Shown in pieces: positions 1 through 6,925 of a stretch of 12,136 bases of DNA. Source of the stretch: Candidatus Methylomirabilota bacterium. Lineage in GTDB: Bacteria > Methylomirabilota > Methylomirabilia > Methylomirabilales > CSP1-5. The first letter of the stretch is position 1. Each line of letters begins with the position of its first letter. Both the position numbers and the translations under genes were made by a program. Below the pieces are notes generated by a model. That model saw only the letters and a program-made list of their open reading frames with translations. It made no database searches and had not been told where the DNA came from. Location: assembly GCA_022615475.1 (NCBI GenBank), contig JAKEGQ010000283.1, forward strand, positions 1 to 12,136. Direction: 5' to 3'.

Positions 1-641
1 ACATGACGGTCAAGGAGTTGAAAAAGCTGTGGGAGCCGGAAGCCCAGGGAAAGGTGACCCGTTGGAGCCAGATCCGGCCAGGCTGGCCCGATAAGGAGAT
101 CCATCTCTTCGGTGCGGGTGTGGATTCGGGGACCTACGACTACTTTACCGAGGCGATCGTGGGGAAGGAGCACTCCAGCCGCGGGGACTTCACGGCGAGT
201 GAGGATGACAACGTCCTGGTCCAGGGGATCGCCACCGACCCGCTGGCCCTCGGCTTCTTCGGGGTGGCCTACTATGAACACAACAAGGACAAGCTCAAGC
301 TGGTCGCCATTGATGATGAGAAGCCTGAGAACGGAAAGGGTCGGGTCCTTCCGACCTACGAGAACGTGGTCAACGGCACGTACCAGCCTTTGTCCCGTCC
401 GATCTTCATCTATGTGAATCGAAAGGCAGCTGATCGGCCTGAGGTGAAGGAGTTTGTCCGGTTCTACCTGACGGCTGGGCGGCCCCTGGTCCGAGAGGTC
501 GGCTACGTTGCCCTAGCTGACAAGGTCTATGATCTGGCGCTCGCACGGTTTGACAGACGGGCGGTCGGATCCGTCTTCGGCGGAAAAGGCTCCCAGGTCG
601 GTGTGACCTTGGAAAGCCTCCTGAAGGCCGAGGCGAGATAA
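1..641 (+). CDS. pstS: Phosphate ABC transporter substrate-binding protein PstS, 5'-truncated
   Basis: This is the C-terminal 213 or so residues of the periplasmic or lipid-anchored phosphate-binding protein of the Pst high-affinity importer. The reading frame is open to the left edge; the ATG at 3 is an internal methionine (the family usually has about 320-350 residues), so the true start, signal peptide and first half are outside the window. Family-typical blocks are visible: a WEP..QGKVTRWSQ segment, FGAGVDSGTYDYFTEAI, the SRGDFTASEDDN block whose polar residues belong to the phosphate site, and the ATDPLALGFFG stretch. It ends in TAA, 12 bases before pstC, as the first visible gene of a pstSCAB-phoU operon. 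Any Pho box controlling the operon would lie upstream, outside the window. Confidence 0.95.
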   Translation, partial: MTVKELKKLWEPEAQGKVTRWSQIRPGWPDKEIHLFGAGVDSGTYDYFTEAIVGKEHSSRGDFTASEDDNVLVQGIATDPLALGFFGVAYYEHNKDKLKLVAIDDEKPENGKGRVLPTYENVVNGTYQPLSRPIFIYVNRKAADRPEVKEFVRFYLTAGRPLVREVGYVALADKVYDLALARFDRRAVGSVFGGKGSQVGVTLESLLKAEAR

Positions 642-653
642 TAGTCGAGGTGG

Positions 654-1562
654 GTGACCGCCACGATGCTGCTACGCGCGAGGAGGAAGAGGGTTGGCGA
701 GAGGGCCCTCCAGCTCAGCTTCTTCGTCTGCGGTGCGCTCTCTCTCTTGACGACGTTTGGCATCGTGGCGGTCCTCATCTTTGAGACTGTCGAGTTCTTC
801 GCAGAGGTCTCTCTCCTTGAGTTTCTCACCGACACCCAGTGGACACCCCTTTTTGCCCAAAAGCATTTTGGCATCCTGCCGCTTCTCTCCGGGACCTTCC
901 TCACATCGGCCATTGCGATCCTGGTAGCCATGCCAGTGGGGCTCGTGTGCGCCATCTACTTGAGCGAGTTCGCGCCGGAGCCGGTCCGACGAAAGACCAA
1001 ACCCGTGCTGGAAGTCCTTGCGGGCATTCCCACCGTGGTGTACGGCTATTTCGCCCTCCTTTTTGTCACCCCGTTGCTCCAGACCTTTATCCCATCCCTG
1101 TCGGGGTTTAACGCCCTGGCCCCTGGAGTGGTCATGGGTATCATGATTATCCCCCTCGTCTCTTCCCTGAGCGAGGATGCCATGTATGCGGTCCCCCAGA
1201 GTCTGAGGGAGGCGGCTCATGCCCTCGGCGCCTCGCGATTGCAGGTTGCCCTTCGGGTGGTGGTCCCGGCCGCATTTTCGGGGATTGCCGCTGCGTTCCT
1301 GTTGGCTGTCTCGCGGGCGATCGGCGAGACTATGATCGTAGCGATTGCCGCCGGACAGCAACCTCGGCTGACCTTAAATCCCCTCGTCCCGGTTGAAACC
1401 ATGACCGCCTACATCGTTCAGGTCAGTCTTGGAGACACACCGACTGGAACTCTGGAGTACAGAACGATCTTTGCGGTCGGCACGATGCTCTTTTTCAGTA
1501 CACTCATCCTGAATCTCTTCAGTCGCTCGCTCCGTGAGCGCATCAGGGAGAGGTACGAGTGA
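654..1562 (+). CDS. pstC: Phosphate ABC transporter permease PstC
   Basis: This is one of the two inner-membrane permease subunits of the Pst phosphate importer, 302 residues. About six hydrophobic segments are visible, near residues 20-45, 72-103, 118-143, 155-172, 203-232 and 270-292. The cytoplasmic EAA loop, which docks on the ATPase, reads REAAHALGAS around residues 185-194 and is followed by SRAIGETM, typical of PstC/PstA. The start is uncertain: the GTG at 654 has GAGG only three bases upstream, while the in-frame ATG at 666 is about 13 bases from the same site. The TGA stop overlaps the pstA GTG start (GTGA), so the two permeases are translationally coupled. Confidence 0.95.
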   Translation: MTATMLLRARRKRVGERALQLSFFVCGALSLLTTFGIVAVLIFETVEFFAEVSLLEFLTDTQWTPLFAQKHFGILPLLSGTFLTSAIAILVAMPVGLVCAIYLSEFAPEPVRRKTKPVLEVLAGIPTVVYGYFALLFVTPLLQTFIPSLSGFNALAPGVVMGIMIIPLVSSLSEDAMYAVPQSLREAAHALGASRLQVALRVVVPAAFSGIAAAFLLAVSRAIGETMIVAIAAGQQPRLTLNPLVPVETMTAYIVQVSLGDTPTGTLEYRTIFAVGTMLFFSTLILNLFSRSLRERIRERYE

Positions 1563-2440
1563 GGCCCCAGGCTGCTGAATTGTACCGAATGTTAGCCCGC
1601 CGACACTGGGCGGAGCAACTCTTCAAGATCGCCGCGGTGGCGACCCTCGTGATCGTCTTGGCGACGCTGGCGACTCTCCTCCTGGATGCGGTTATGGACG
1701 GGGCGGGGAGGTTGAGCTGGCAGTTCTTGACCAGCTTCCCCTCGCGGAAACCGGAGGAGGCCGGCATCCTTGCCGCCCTGGTAGGGACGACGTACCTGAT
1801 GATCTTGACAGCGGTCGTTGCGGTTCCGGTGGGGGTCGGCGCGGCCATTTACCTGGAGGAATATGCAAAGAAAGGATGGTTTTCTCGCGTGGTTGAAGTT
1901 AATATTGCCAACTTGGCCGGAGTCCCTTCCATAATCTATGGGCTTCTGGGGCTGGAGCTGTTTGTGAGGGCGATGGGCCTCGACCGGAGCCTCCTGGCCG
2001 GCGCGCTGACGATGGCCCTCCTCGTGCTCCCGATTATCATCATTGCGGGCCGAGAAGCCCTGCGAGCGGTGCCCCCCTCGATCCGTGAGGCTTCCTATGC
2101 CCTCGGGGCCAGCCGGTGGCAGACGATTCGGTATCAGGTGTTGTCCCTGGCCTTTCCAGGCATCCTGACCGGATCGATCCTGGCCCTGTCACGGGCTATC
2201 GGTGAGGCGGCCCCGCTGATCACGATGGGGGCCCTGACTTATATCGCGTTCCTCCCGGATGGACTGTTGGCTCCTTTCACGGTGCTGCCCATCCAGATCT
2301 TCAACTGGGTCTCACGGCCACAGAAGGGATTCTTTGCCGCGGCCGCAGCTGGAATTATCGTCCTACTGGTGGTGTTGCTCCTGATGAATGCCCTGGCTGT
2401 CTATCTGCGCCAGCGGTATCAGCGGAGGCTGTATCTATGA
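1559..2440 (+). CDS. pstA: Phosphate ABC transporter permease PstA
   Basis: This is the second inner-membrane permease of the Pst phosphate importer, 293 residues, partner of PstC and PstB. Hydrophobic segments lie near residues 22-45, 70-98, 116-138, 145-164, 195-220 and 262-286. The EAA loop IREASYALGAS is at about 175-185 and is followed by LSRAIGEAAPL, characteristic of PstA. The GTG start at 1559 overlaps the pstC stop by four bases; a later ATG at 1589 is possible but lacks the coupling. The gene ends in TGA within an ATGA overlap with pstB. Confidence 0.95.
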   Translation: MRPQAAELYRMLARRHWAEQLFKIAAVATLVIVLATLATLLLDAVMDGAGRLSWQFLTSFPSRKPEEAGILAALVGTTYLMILTAVVAVPVGVGAAIYLEEYAKKGWFSRVVEVNIANLAGVPSIIYGLLGLELFVRAMGLDRSLLAGALTMALLVLPIIIIAGREALRAVPPSIREASYALGASRWQTIRYQVLSLAFPGILTGSILALSRAIGEAAPLITMGALTYIAFLPDGLLAPFTVLPIQIFNWVSRPQKGFFAAAAAGIIVLLVVLLLMNALAVYLRQRYQRRLYL

Positions 2441-3192
2441 AGGTGGCCTTCGAAGTTCAGGATCTGAACTGCTGGTATGGAAGCCGCCAGGTCCTGCAGA
2501 AGGTGTCGTTGTCGATCGCGGAGCATCATATTACCGCAGTGATTGGGCCGTCGGGATGCGGCAAGAGCACGTTTCTTCGCTGTCTCAACCGGATCAACGA
2601 CCTCATTGACGGCTTTCGAATCAGCGGTCACGTCCTCTTCAAGGGCCAGGACATCTATGACCCTGCGGTTGACCCGATCGAGATCCGGTTCCGGGTCGGG
2701 ATGGTATTTCAAAAACCCAATCCGTTCCCCAAGTCCGTGTACGACAATGTGGCCTACGGCCCACGGCTTTGGGGAGTACGCAAGCGGTCCGGGCTTGATG
2801 CTCTTGTAGAAGAGAGCCTCAAGAAGGCAGCCCTCTGGGACGAGGTGAAGGATAGCCTTGCCCAGAACGCCCTTGCCCTTTCGGGAGGCCAGCAGCAGCG
2901 CCTCTGTATCGCACGGGCGTTGGCCGTGGAGCCCGAGGTCCTGCTGATGGACGAGCCGTGCTCGGCCCTGGACCCCATCGCCACGGCCAAGATCGAGGAG
3001 TTGATGCTGGATCTGAAGAAGGATTACACTATCATCATCGTGACGCACAATATGCAGCAGGCTGCCCGGGTCTCTGACATCACGGGGTTCCTCTTGCTTG
3101 GGGAGCTGATCGAGTTCGGCGTCACCAAAGAGCTCTTCACGACCCCGAAGGACCACAGGACCGAGGCGTACCTCACCGGGCGGTTCGGCTAG
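2437..3192 (+). CDS. pstB: Phosphate ABC transporter ATP-binding protein PstB
   Basis: This is the cytoplasmic ATPase that powers phosphate import through PstCA, 251 residues, a normal length for the family. All nucleotide-binding motifs are intact: Walker A GPSGCGKST at 37-45, the Q-loop glutamine at 92 in MVFQKPNPFP (a PstB hallmark), signature LSGGQQQR from 149, Walker B VLLMDE ending at Glu173, and the switch histidine His204 in VTHNMQQA. ATG at 2437 overlaps the pstA stop. It ends in TAG, which is followed at once by the strong ribosome site of phoU. Confidence 0.98.
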   Translation: MKVAFEVQDLNCWYGSRQVLQKVSLSIAEHHITAVIGPSGCGKSTFLRCLNRINDLIDGFRISGHVLFKGQDIYDPAVDPIEIRFRVGMVFQKPNPFPKSVYDNVAYGPRLWGVRKRSGLDALVEESLKKAALWDEVKDSLAQNALALSGGQQQRLCIARALAVEPEVLLMDEPCSALDPIATAKIEELMLDLKKDYTIIIVTHNMQQAARVSDITGFLLLGELIEFGVTKELFTTPKDHRTEAYLTGRFG

Positions 3193-3203
3193 GGAGGTAG
3201 GGT

Positions 3204-4559
3204 ATGACGAGGGTGCTAGAAGCCGAGCTCCAGGAGCTGAGGCAGCAGCTCCTGGCGATGGGCGGACTGGCGGAGACGATGATCCAAGGGAGTGTCCGGG
3301 CCCTGGTCGAGCGGAACGCTGACTTGGCCCACGGGGTCTTCCGGTACGAAGAGGAGATGGATCAACGCTGCATCGATCTGGATGATCGGAGCTTCAAACT
3401 GATAGCACTCCGTCAACCGGTGGCCTCCGATCTCCGATTCATCACCGCGGGGATCAAGATCAATAGCGAACTGGAGCGGATCGGGGATCTCGCGGTCAAT
3501 ATCGCCGTGCGGACCCTCACGCTGCTCAAAGAGCCCCCGGTTGACGTCCTGGTGGATCTGCCCAAGATGGCGCAGCTCTCTCAAGAGATGGTCAAGCGGA
3601 GCCTGGATGCCTTTGTCAGCCGAAATCCGGATCTGGCGCGTGGGGTGATCGATGCCGACGACGCCATTGACGGGCTCCGGGACCGAGCGTTTCAGCAACT
3701 CGTGGTTTTCATGAGTCGAGAGCCGGGAGCAATCCGCCAGGCTCTGGAGCTGATGCTCATCTCGCGGAGCTTGGAGCGGATCGCCGATCACGCCACCAAC
3801 ATCGCCGAAGATGTCATTTATATCGCCAAGGGGGAGGACGTGAGGGAGCGAGGGGATAAAGAGATCCGGAAGGGGATCCGGTCGCGGGAGGGGCTACCGC
3901 AGATGCCCGCGGCCGCCTTGGCCGAGGGCGCGGTTGCGCGGGTCATCCAGGAGGAGACGGAACTTTTCGGTCTCTTTCGGGAGGCGGCAGCCAACGTCCT
4001 GGCCGGGGCCAGGGCACTTCAGGAGATGTTCGACCAGTACAGTGATCCTCGGTCGCAGTGGGCAGGGATCGAGCAGTTGGAACGGCGAGGAGATGAATTG
4101 ACCCATCGCGTCGTTCGGAGACTCAATGAAACCTTCATCACGATCATCGATCGCCCGAACCTGCACGCACTTGCCTCCCGTCTCGACGATGTCCTGGACG
4201 GGATCGAGGCGGTCGCCGCACGGATGGTCCTCTACCGCATCCCCGAGCCGACGGCCGCGGCCCGGGAACTGGTCGGCCTTATCGTGGCGTCCGCCGAGCA
4301 AATCGTGGAGGCCATCGACCATCTGCCACGGTTTACCGATGTCGAGAAGGTCTGTGTCGAGATCAATCGGCTAGAGAACGTTGCCGACAACGTCTACCGG
4401 GGGGCCATTGCGGCACTCTTCGAGGGTGATCGCCCCGCCGCCGATCTGATCAAATGGAAGGAAATCTACGAGTTCCTCGAGGCGACGACGGATCGGTCCG
4501 AGGATGTCGCCGACGTGGTGGAAGGGATCGCCCTCAAGCGTCGCGTCCTGGGCTTCTGA
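3204..4559 (+). CDS. phoU: PhoU-DUF47 fusion, phosphate-transport regulator
   Basis: PhoU proteins regulate the Pst importer and the PhoR/PhoB signal. Ordinary PhoU has about 215-240 residues; this one has 451 in a single uninterrupted frame. Residues 1-210 are a standard two-bundle PhoU with the metal-binding E-x3-D motifs at E91/D95 and E191/D195 (LERIGDLA, LERIADHATNIAED). A charged linker of about 40 residues follows. Residues 252-450 then match the DUF47 family, which usually accompanies Pit-type phosphate transporters: FGLFREAAANVL, E293/D297 in LERRGDELTH, LASRLDDVLDGIEA, E391/D395 in RLENVAD, and IKWKEIYEFLE near the end. The ATG has GGGAGGT five bases upstream. Both halves are helical and probably cytoplasmic. 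The domain assignment is from recognised motifs; a combined regulator of Pst and a Pit-like carrier is inference. Confidence 0.93.
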   Translation: MTRVLEAELQELRQQLLAMGGLAETMIQGSVRALVERNADLAHGVFRYEEEMDQRCIDLDDRSFKLIALRQPVASDLRFITAGIKINSELERIGDLAVNIAVRTLTLLKEPPVDVLVDLPKMAQLSQEMVKRSLDAFVSRNPDLARGVIDADDAIDGLRDRAFQQLVVFMSREPGAIRQALELMLISRSLERIADHATNIAEDVIYIAKGEDVRERGDKEIRKGIRSREGLPQMPAAALAEGAVARVIQEETELFGLFREAAANVLAGARALQEMFDQYSDPRSQWAGIEQLERRGDELTHRVVRRLNETFITIIDRPNLHALASRLDDVLDGIEAVAARMVLYRIPEPTAAARELVGLIVASAEQIVEAIDHLPRFTDVEKVCVEINRLENVADNVYRGAIAALFEGDRPAADLIKWKEIYEFLEATTDRSEDVADVVEGIALKRRVLGF

Positions 4560-4580
4560 TCCGGGAGAGCAACGCAGCAG

Positions 4581-4595
4581 ACGGCGCGTCGCCGT
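4581..4595. repeat. Short perfect inverted repeat after phoU
   Basis: Arms ACGGCG and CGCCGT flank a three-base loop, 22 bases after the phoU stop. It could form a small RNA hairpin in the 151-base gap before uppP. No T-run follows, so it does not look like an intrinsic terminator. It may be a chance feature or a weak processing site. Confidence 0.3.
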
Positions 4596-4710
4596 GCGGG
4601 GATCCACTGAGAGGGCGTCGATGAATGTCCTGGTGGGCTCCCGATCGGTGGCTGGCCATCGTGACGTCGGTACATCGATTGCCTTCACGCTTCGATAATG
4701 AGAGGGTGTT

Positions 4711-5535
4711 GTGTCCACCGGGCAGGCGGCCTTCCTCGGTTTGATCCAGGGCCTGACAGAGTTTCTGCCCATTAGCAGCATTGCCCACCTGCGAGTGATC
4801 CCCGCGCTCCTCGGGTGGCCTGATCCCGGAGCCCCCCTCTCGGCTGTCCTGCAACTTGGAACCCTCGTGGCCGTTCTCCTCTACTTTGAGCGCGATCTCA
4901 GAGGGCTCAGCCGCGAGGCGATTTCGAGCCTGCTCCGCGGGAGGCCCCTGGAAAGCGTCGAGGCCCGCCTCGCGTGGTTCATCCTGATCGGGACCCTCCC
5001 CATCGCGTGTGCAGGCCTCCTGTTCGAGAACATGATCAAGGGCGAAGCGCGTTCGCTCTCGGTGATCGCCAGTAGCCTTGTCGGCCTCGCGCTCCTGCTC
5101 TGGATCGCCGAGGGGGTCGGAGTGCGGCGGATACAGATGGAGCAGGTCGGCTTCCTCCGCAGTCAGGCAATCGGTCTCGCCCAGAGCCTGGCACTGATCC
5201 CCGGCGCGTCGCGCTCGGGGGTCACAATCACGGCCGGTCTCTTCGCGGGGATGACGCGGGCGGCGGCGACCCGCTTCTCGTTTCTCCTCGGGATCCCCGC
5301 GATCCTGGCCAGCGGGGTGTATGAACTGAAGGCCCTGGTCGCCGGGGGCATCCAGGAGATTGGCTGGGGGAGCCTGTGCCTCGGCCTTGTAGCCGCCGGC
5401 GTCAGTGGATATGTGGCAATCGATTTCCTCCTCAAATATCTCGAGCGACACACCACCTATGTGTTCATCTGGTACCGGATCGGGCTCGGGCTCCTCTTGT
5501 GGGCATTGATCCTATCCGGCGTCCTGGCGGCGTGA
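4711..5535 (+). CDS. uppP: Undecaprenyl-diphosphate phosphatase UppP (BacA)
   Basis: This integral membrane enzyme removes a phosphate from undecaprenyl diphosphate to recycle the lipid carrier of peptidoglycan and other envelope polymers; overexpression is known to give bacitracin resistance. It has 274 residues, a usual length. Catalytic-region motifs are present: QGLTE (Q13, E17), a variant FLPISSIAH with Ser22, Ser23 and His26 at the same spacing as the E. coli enzyme, and PGASRSG with Arg168. Several hydrophobic helices span the rest. The GTG start is the first possible one, because an in-frame TGA lies just upstream at 4699; AGAGGG precedes it by four bases. It follows phoU by 151 bases and precedes arsC by 25, so it may be the distal part of the pst operon or have its own weak promoter. 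Confidence 0.94.
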   Translation: MSTGQAAFLGLIQGLTEFLPISSIAHLRVIPALLGWPDPGAPLSAVLQLGTLVAVLLYFERDLRGLSREAISSLLRGRPLESVEARLAWFILIGTLPIACAGLLFENMIKGEARSLSVIASSLVGLALLLWIAEGVGVRRIQMEQVGFLRSQAIGLAQSLALIPGASRSGVTITAGLFAGMTRAAATRFSFLLGIPAILASGVYELKALVAGGIQEIGWGSLCLGLVAAGVSGYVAIDFLLKYLERHTTYVFIWYRIGLGLLLWALILSGVLAA

Positions 5536-5560
5536 GAGTCTTCGGTGGGAAGGGGCGAAG

Positions 5561-6007
5561 ATGGTAGATGGGAGAACGCGAATCTTGTTTGTGTGCACCG
5601 GGAATTCGGCCCGCAGCCAGATGGCCGAGGCCTTTGCACGCCATATGGGGGCGGGGCAGGTGGAAGCCTCAAGTTGCGGAATCCACCCGAAGGGGCTGCA
5701 TCCTCTCACAAGACAAGTGATGGCAGAGAAGGGGATCGATGTCTCCCGTCAGACATCGAAGGCCCTGACCGATGAGATGCTCCGCAAGGCCGATGTCGTC
5801 ATCACCGTGTGTGGCCACGCTGATGAGCACTGTCCGGCCCTCCCCGCACACGTTCCTAAGCTGCACTGGCCGGTCGATGACCCCGCCGTGCTCAGAGGCC
5901 GGGCGCCCGAGGAGGTCCTGGCCGCCTTCCGCCAGGCCCGCGACGAGCTCGAATCGCGCGTCCGCAAGTTCCTTTCGATGCTGTCGAAGGAAAAGATGGC
6001 TTCTTGA
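5561..6007 (+). CDS. arsC: Thioredoxin-dependent arsenate reductase ArsC (LMW-PTP type)
   Basis: It reduces arsenate to arsenite in the cytoplasm with electrons from thioredoxin, using a low-molecular-weight phosphatase fold. The protein has 148 residues. The P-loop CTGNSARS begins at nucleophile Cys12 (CX5R, Arg18). The relay cysteines Cys84 and Cys91 sit seven apart in VCGHADEHCP, as in the pI258/Bacillus enzymes, and the WPVDDPA loop carries the catalytic aspartate. All the cysteines needed are ordinary TGC/TGT codons, unlike the selenocysteine genes next door. It lies 25 bases after uppP on the same strand. Arsenate enters cells through phosphate importers, so a place behind pst genes makes sense. 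Its stop is 12 bases from the end of the convergent mercury operon. Confidence 0.94.
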   Translation: MVDGRTRILFVCTGNSARSQMAEAFARHMGAGQVEASSCGIHPKGLHPLTRQVMAEKGIDVSRQTSKALTDEMLRKADVVITVCGHADEHCPALPAHVPKLHWPVDDPAVLRGRAPEEVLAAFRQARDELESRVRKFLSMLSKEKMAS

Positions 6008-6019
6008 GCATCACTCGGC

Positions 6020-6373
6020 CTAGCGCGAGAGGCGACCGCGGTTGCGTGCGACCCACCGGTAGATCCGATCGGCCAGCCACATGCCGCCTCGGGTGTGGAA
6101 GGGGAGCGTCATCACAGCTGCACCCGGAAGTCTGGCAAGGGTCTCGCGGACAGCGGCAGCGCCCGTGAACACCTCCCCGCGCTCGTCGATCAGGTGCAGC
6201 TCTTCGCGGCAGCGCTGCAGTGATACGGTCGGGAAGCGTCCTGTCAGGTTCGGCTCTTGGAAGGGGATGAGATCGAGCCGTTTTGCATGATCTTTCCGGT
6301 GGACCCACCGGGCGATACGCCGTCAGAGACCTCAGTCGCCGTCATAGATGATCACGGCTTTACGGTCGGCCAA
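6020..6373 (-). CDS. DCC-family (DUF393) thiol oxidoreductase with a UxxU motif, predicted selenoprotein
   Basis: Reading two in-frame TGAs as selenocysteine gives 117 residues, full length for the family. The DCC family is defined by a DxDCxxC motif near the N-terminus; here it reads IIYDGD-U-GL-U-RR, with Sec14 (TGA at 6332-6334) and Sec17 (TGA at 6323-6325) at exactly the two cysteine positions. The C-terminus (DRIYRWVARNRGRLSR) is also typical of the family. No other stop interrupts the frame, and it ends in TAG. The best start is TTG at 6373, with GGGGAG six bases upstream; it overlaps the MerF-fusion stop by 14 bases. A hairpin at 6296-6311 is suitable as a SECIS element for both TGAs. 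It is the last gene of the mercury operon. The role is inferred: a diselenide/dithiol-type redox or mercury-handling protein. A standard caller will miss it or call it a pseudogene. Confidence 0.87.
6296..6311 (-). promoter_or_regulatory. Predicted bacterial SECIS hairpin of the DCC gene
   Basis: In the mRNA sense, arms CCGGUG and CACCGG form a perfect six-pair stem with loop GGUC, the same apical loop as the E. coli fdhF SECIS. The stem begins 11 nt after the second UGA, so the loop starts about 18 nt after that UGA and about 27 nt after the first. Both are within the roughly 16-37 nt range known for bacterial SECIS elements. One element may therefore serve both codons. Confidence 0.75.
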
Positions 6374-6890
6374 CGCGGGCTCCCCTCTCACCGGTACGGC
6401 GCGCACGACGCCATCCCCAGAAGGCGATGGCCAGAAAGACAAACAAGAGGGGAAACAGGACATAGTCCAGGTACGATGTGAGGAGGGCGAGGCCGACCAG
6501 ACCGAGCACCCAGGGAAGCAGTGGGGTGAAACAGCAGACCGCGGTTACTATCGTCCCCCAGAGTCCTATCTTGAAGAGCTTTCCCTCTTCCACGGTCCAT
6601 TGACTCCGGATTTTTTCTAAGCCACAGGCTCCGAACTCGTAGGTGACGCGTTGCTTCACGCCGTGGCACTCGATAATGTCACCCGGCCGTACATCGTCGG
6701 GCAGAATAATTGTTTCCTCGCCGACGGCGCAGCTCGCCGTCCTTGCCTCAGTAACAGACCAGACGCCTTTTCTCTCGCTCGCCCGGAGCGAGAGGCCCGC
6801 TCAGTTAGGGCAGTCGACGATGTCACCGCTCTTGATCCCGACCGGGAGATCGATCTGCTGTCCTCAGCCGTGGCAGGATGCCCTCGGCAT
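6360..6890 (-). CDS. LysW-like double ribbon fused to MerF mercury transporter, with two Sec codons; predicted selenoprotein
   Basis: The frame from ATG 6890 to TAA 6360 encodes 176 residues if two TGAs are read as selenocysteine: Sec9 (6864-6866) in CHGU and Sec30 (6801-6803) in CPNU. Residues 6-33 resemble the LysW zinc ribbon (C-x2-C ... G-D-I-V-x-C-x2-C). Residues 54-81 repeat the pattern but keep only the first cysteine of each pair. From about residue 103 the protein is MerF: KLFKIGLWGTIV, the transmembrane cysteine pair Cys119-Cys120 in TAVCCFTP, and SYLDYVLFPL with a second helix. MerF carries Hg(II) into the cytoplasm. The C-terminal tail lacks the second cysteine pair of classical MerF, so the Sec ribbon may replace it as donor or acceptor. 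AAGGAG precedes the ATG by seven bases, and the glutaredoxin stop lies 35 bases upstream. A shorter product starting inside (GTG 6659) would lose the Sec domain. Confidence 0.88.
6380..6385 (-). promoter_or_regulatory. Ribosome binding site that decides the DCC start
   Basis: GGGGAG in the mRNA sense lies six bases before the TTG at 6373. The only other nearby candidate, an in-frame GTG a few codons upstream, has no comparable site. The site is inside the end of the MerF-fusion gene, so the two genes are probably coupled. Confidence 0.65.
6772..6794 (-). promoter_or_regulatory. Predicted SECIS hairpin for the second UGA of the MerF fusion
   Basis: A perfect nine-pair stem (arms CUCUCGCUC and GAGCGAGAG in the mRNA) closes a five-base loop CGGGC with G at the second position. 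The loop starts 16 nt after the UGA at 6801-6803, at the short end of the accepted distance range. No U-run follows, so it is not a terminator. It is the most stable short hairpin seen in the window. Confidence 0.72.
6834..6851 (-). promoter_or_regulatory. Predicted SECIS hairpin for the first UGA of the MerF fusion
   Basis: In the mRNA sense the upper stem UCCC/GGGA closes a GGUC loop at 6840-6843. A two-base bulge (UC) and the pairs GA/UC extend it. The layout recalls E. coli fdhF: a GGUC loop and a U-containing bulge low in the stem. The loop starts 21 nt after the UGA at 6864-6866. An alternative pairing with a six-base loop is also possible. Confidence 0.68.
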
Positions 6891-6925
6891 CACTCCTCTC
6901 CTTCGGCTGCTTCTTGCGGCACGCG

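Noticed and set aside
4581..4595. Terminator after phoU
   Set aside because: The stem is short and lacks a T-run, so it is listed only as an inverted repeat.
5892..6308. A - strand frame of 138 codons, Arg/Pro-rich
   Set aside because: It is in a different frame from the DCC protein, runs over arsC and shows no motif; the DCC frame explains the region better.
6360..6659. MerF as a stand-alone 99-residue gene starting at GTG 6659
   Set aside because: It would start in the middle of the second ribbon, with no good ribosome site. The frame continues upstream through conserved ribbon sequence to an ATG with AAGGAG.
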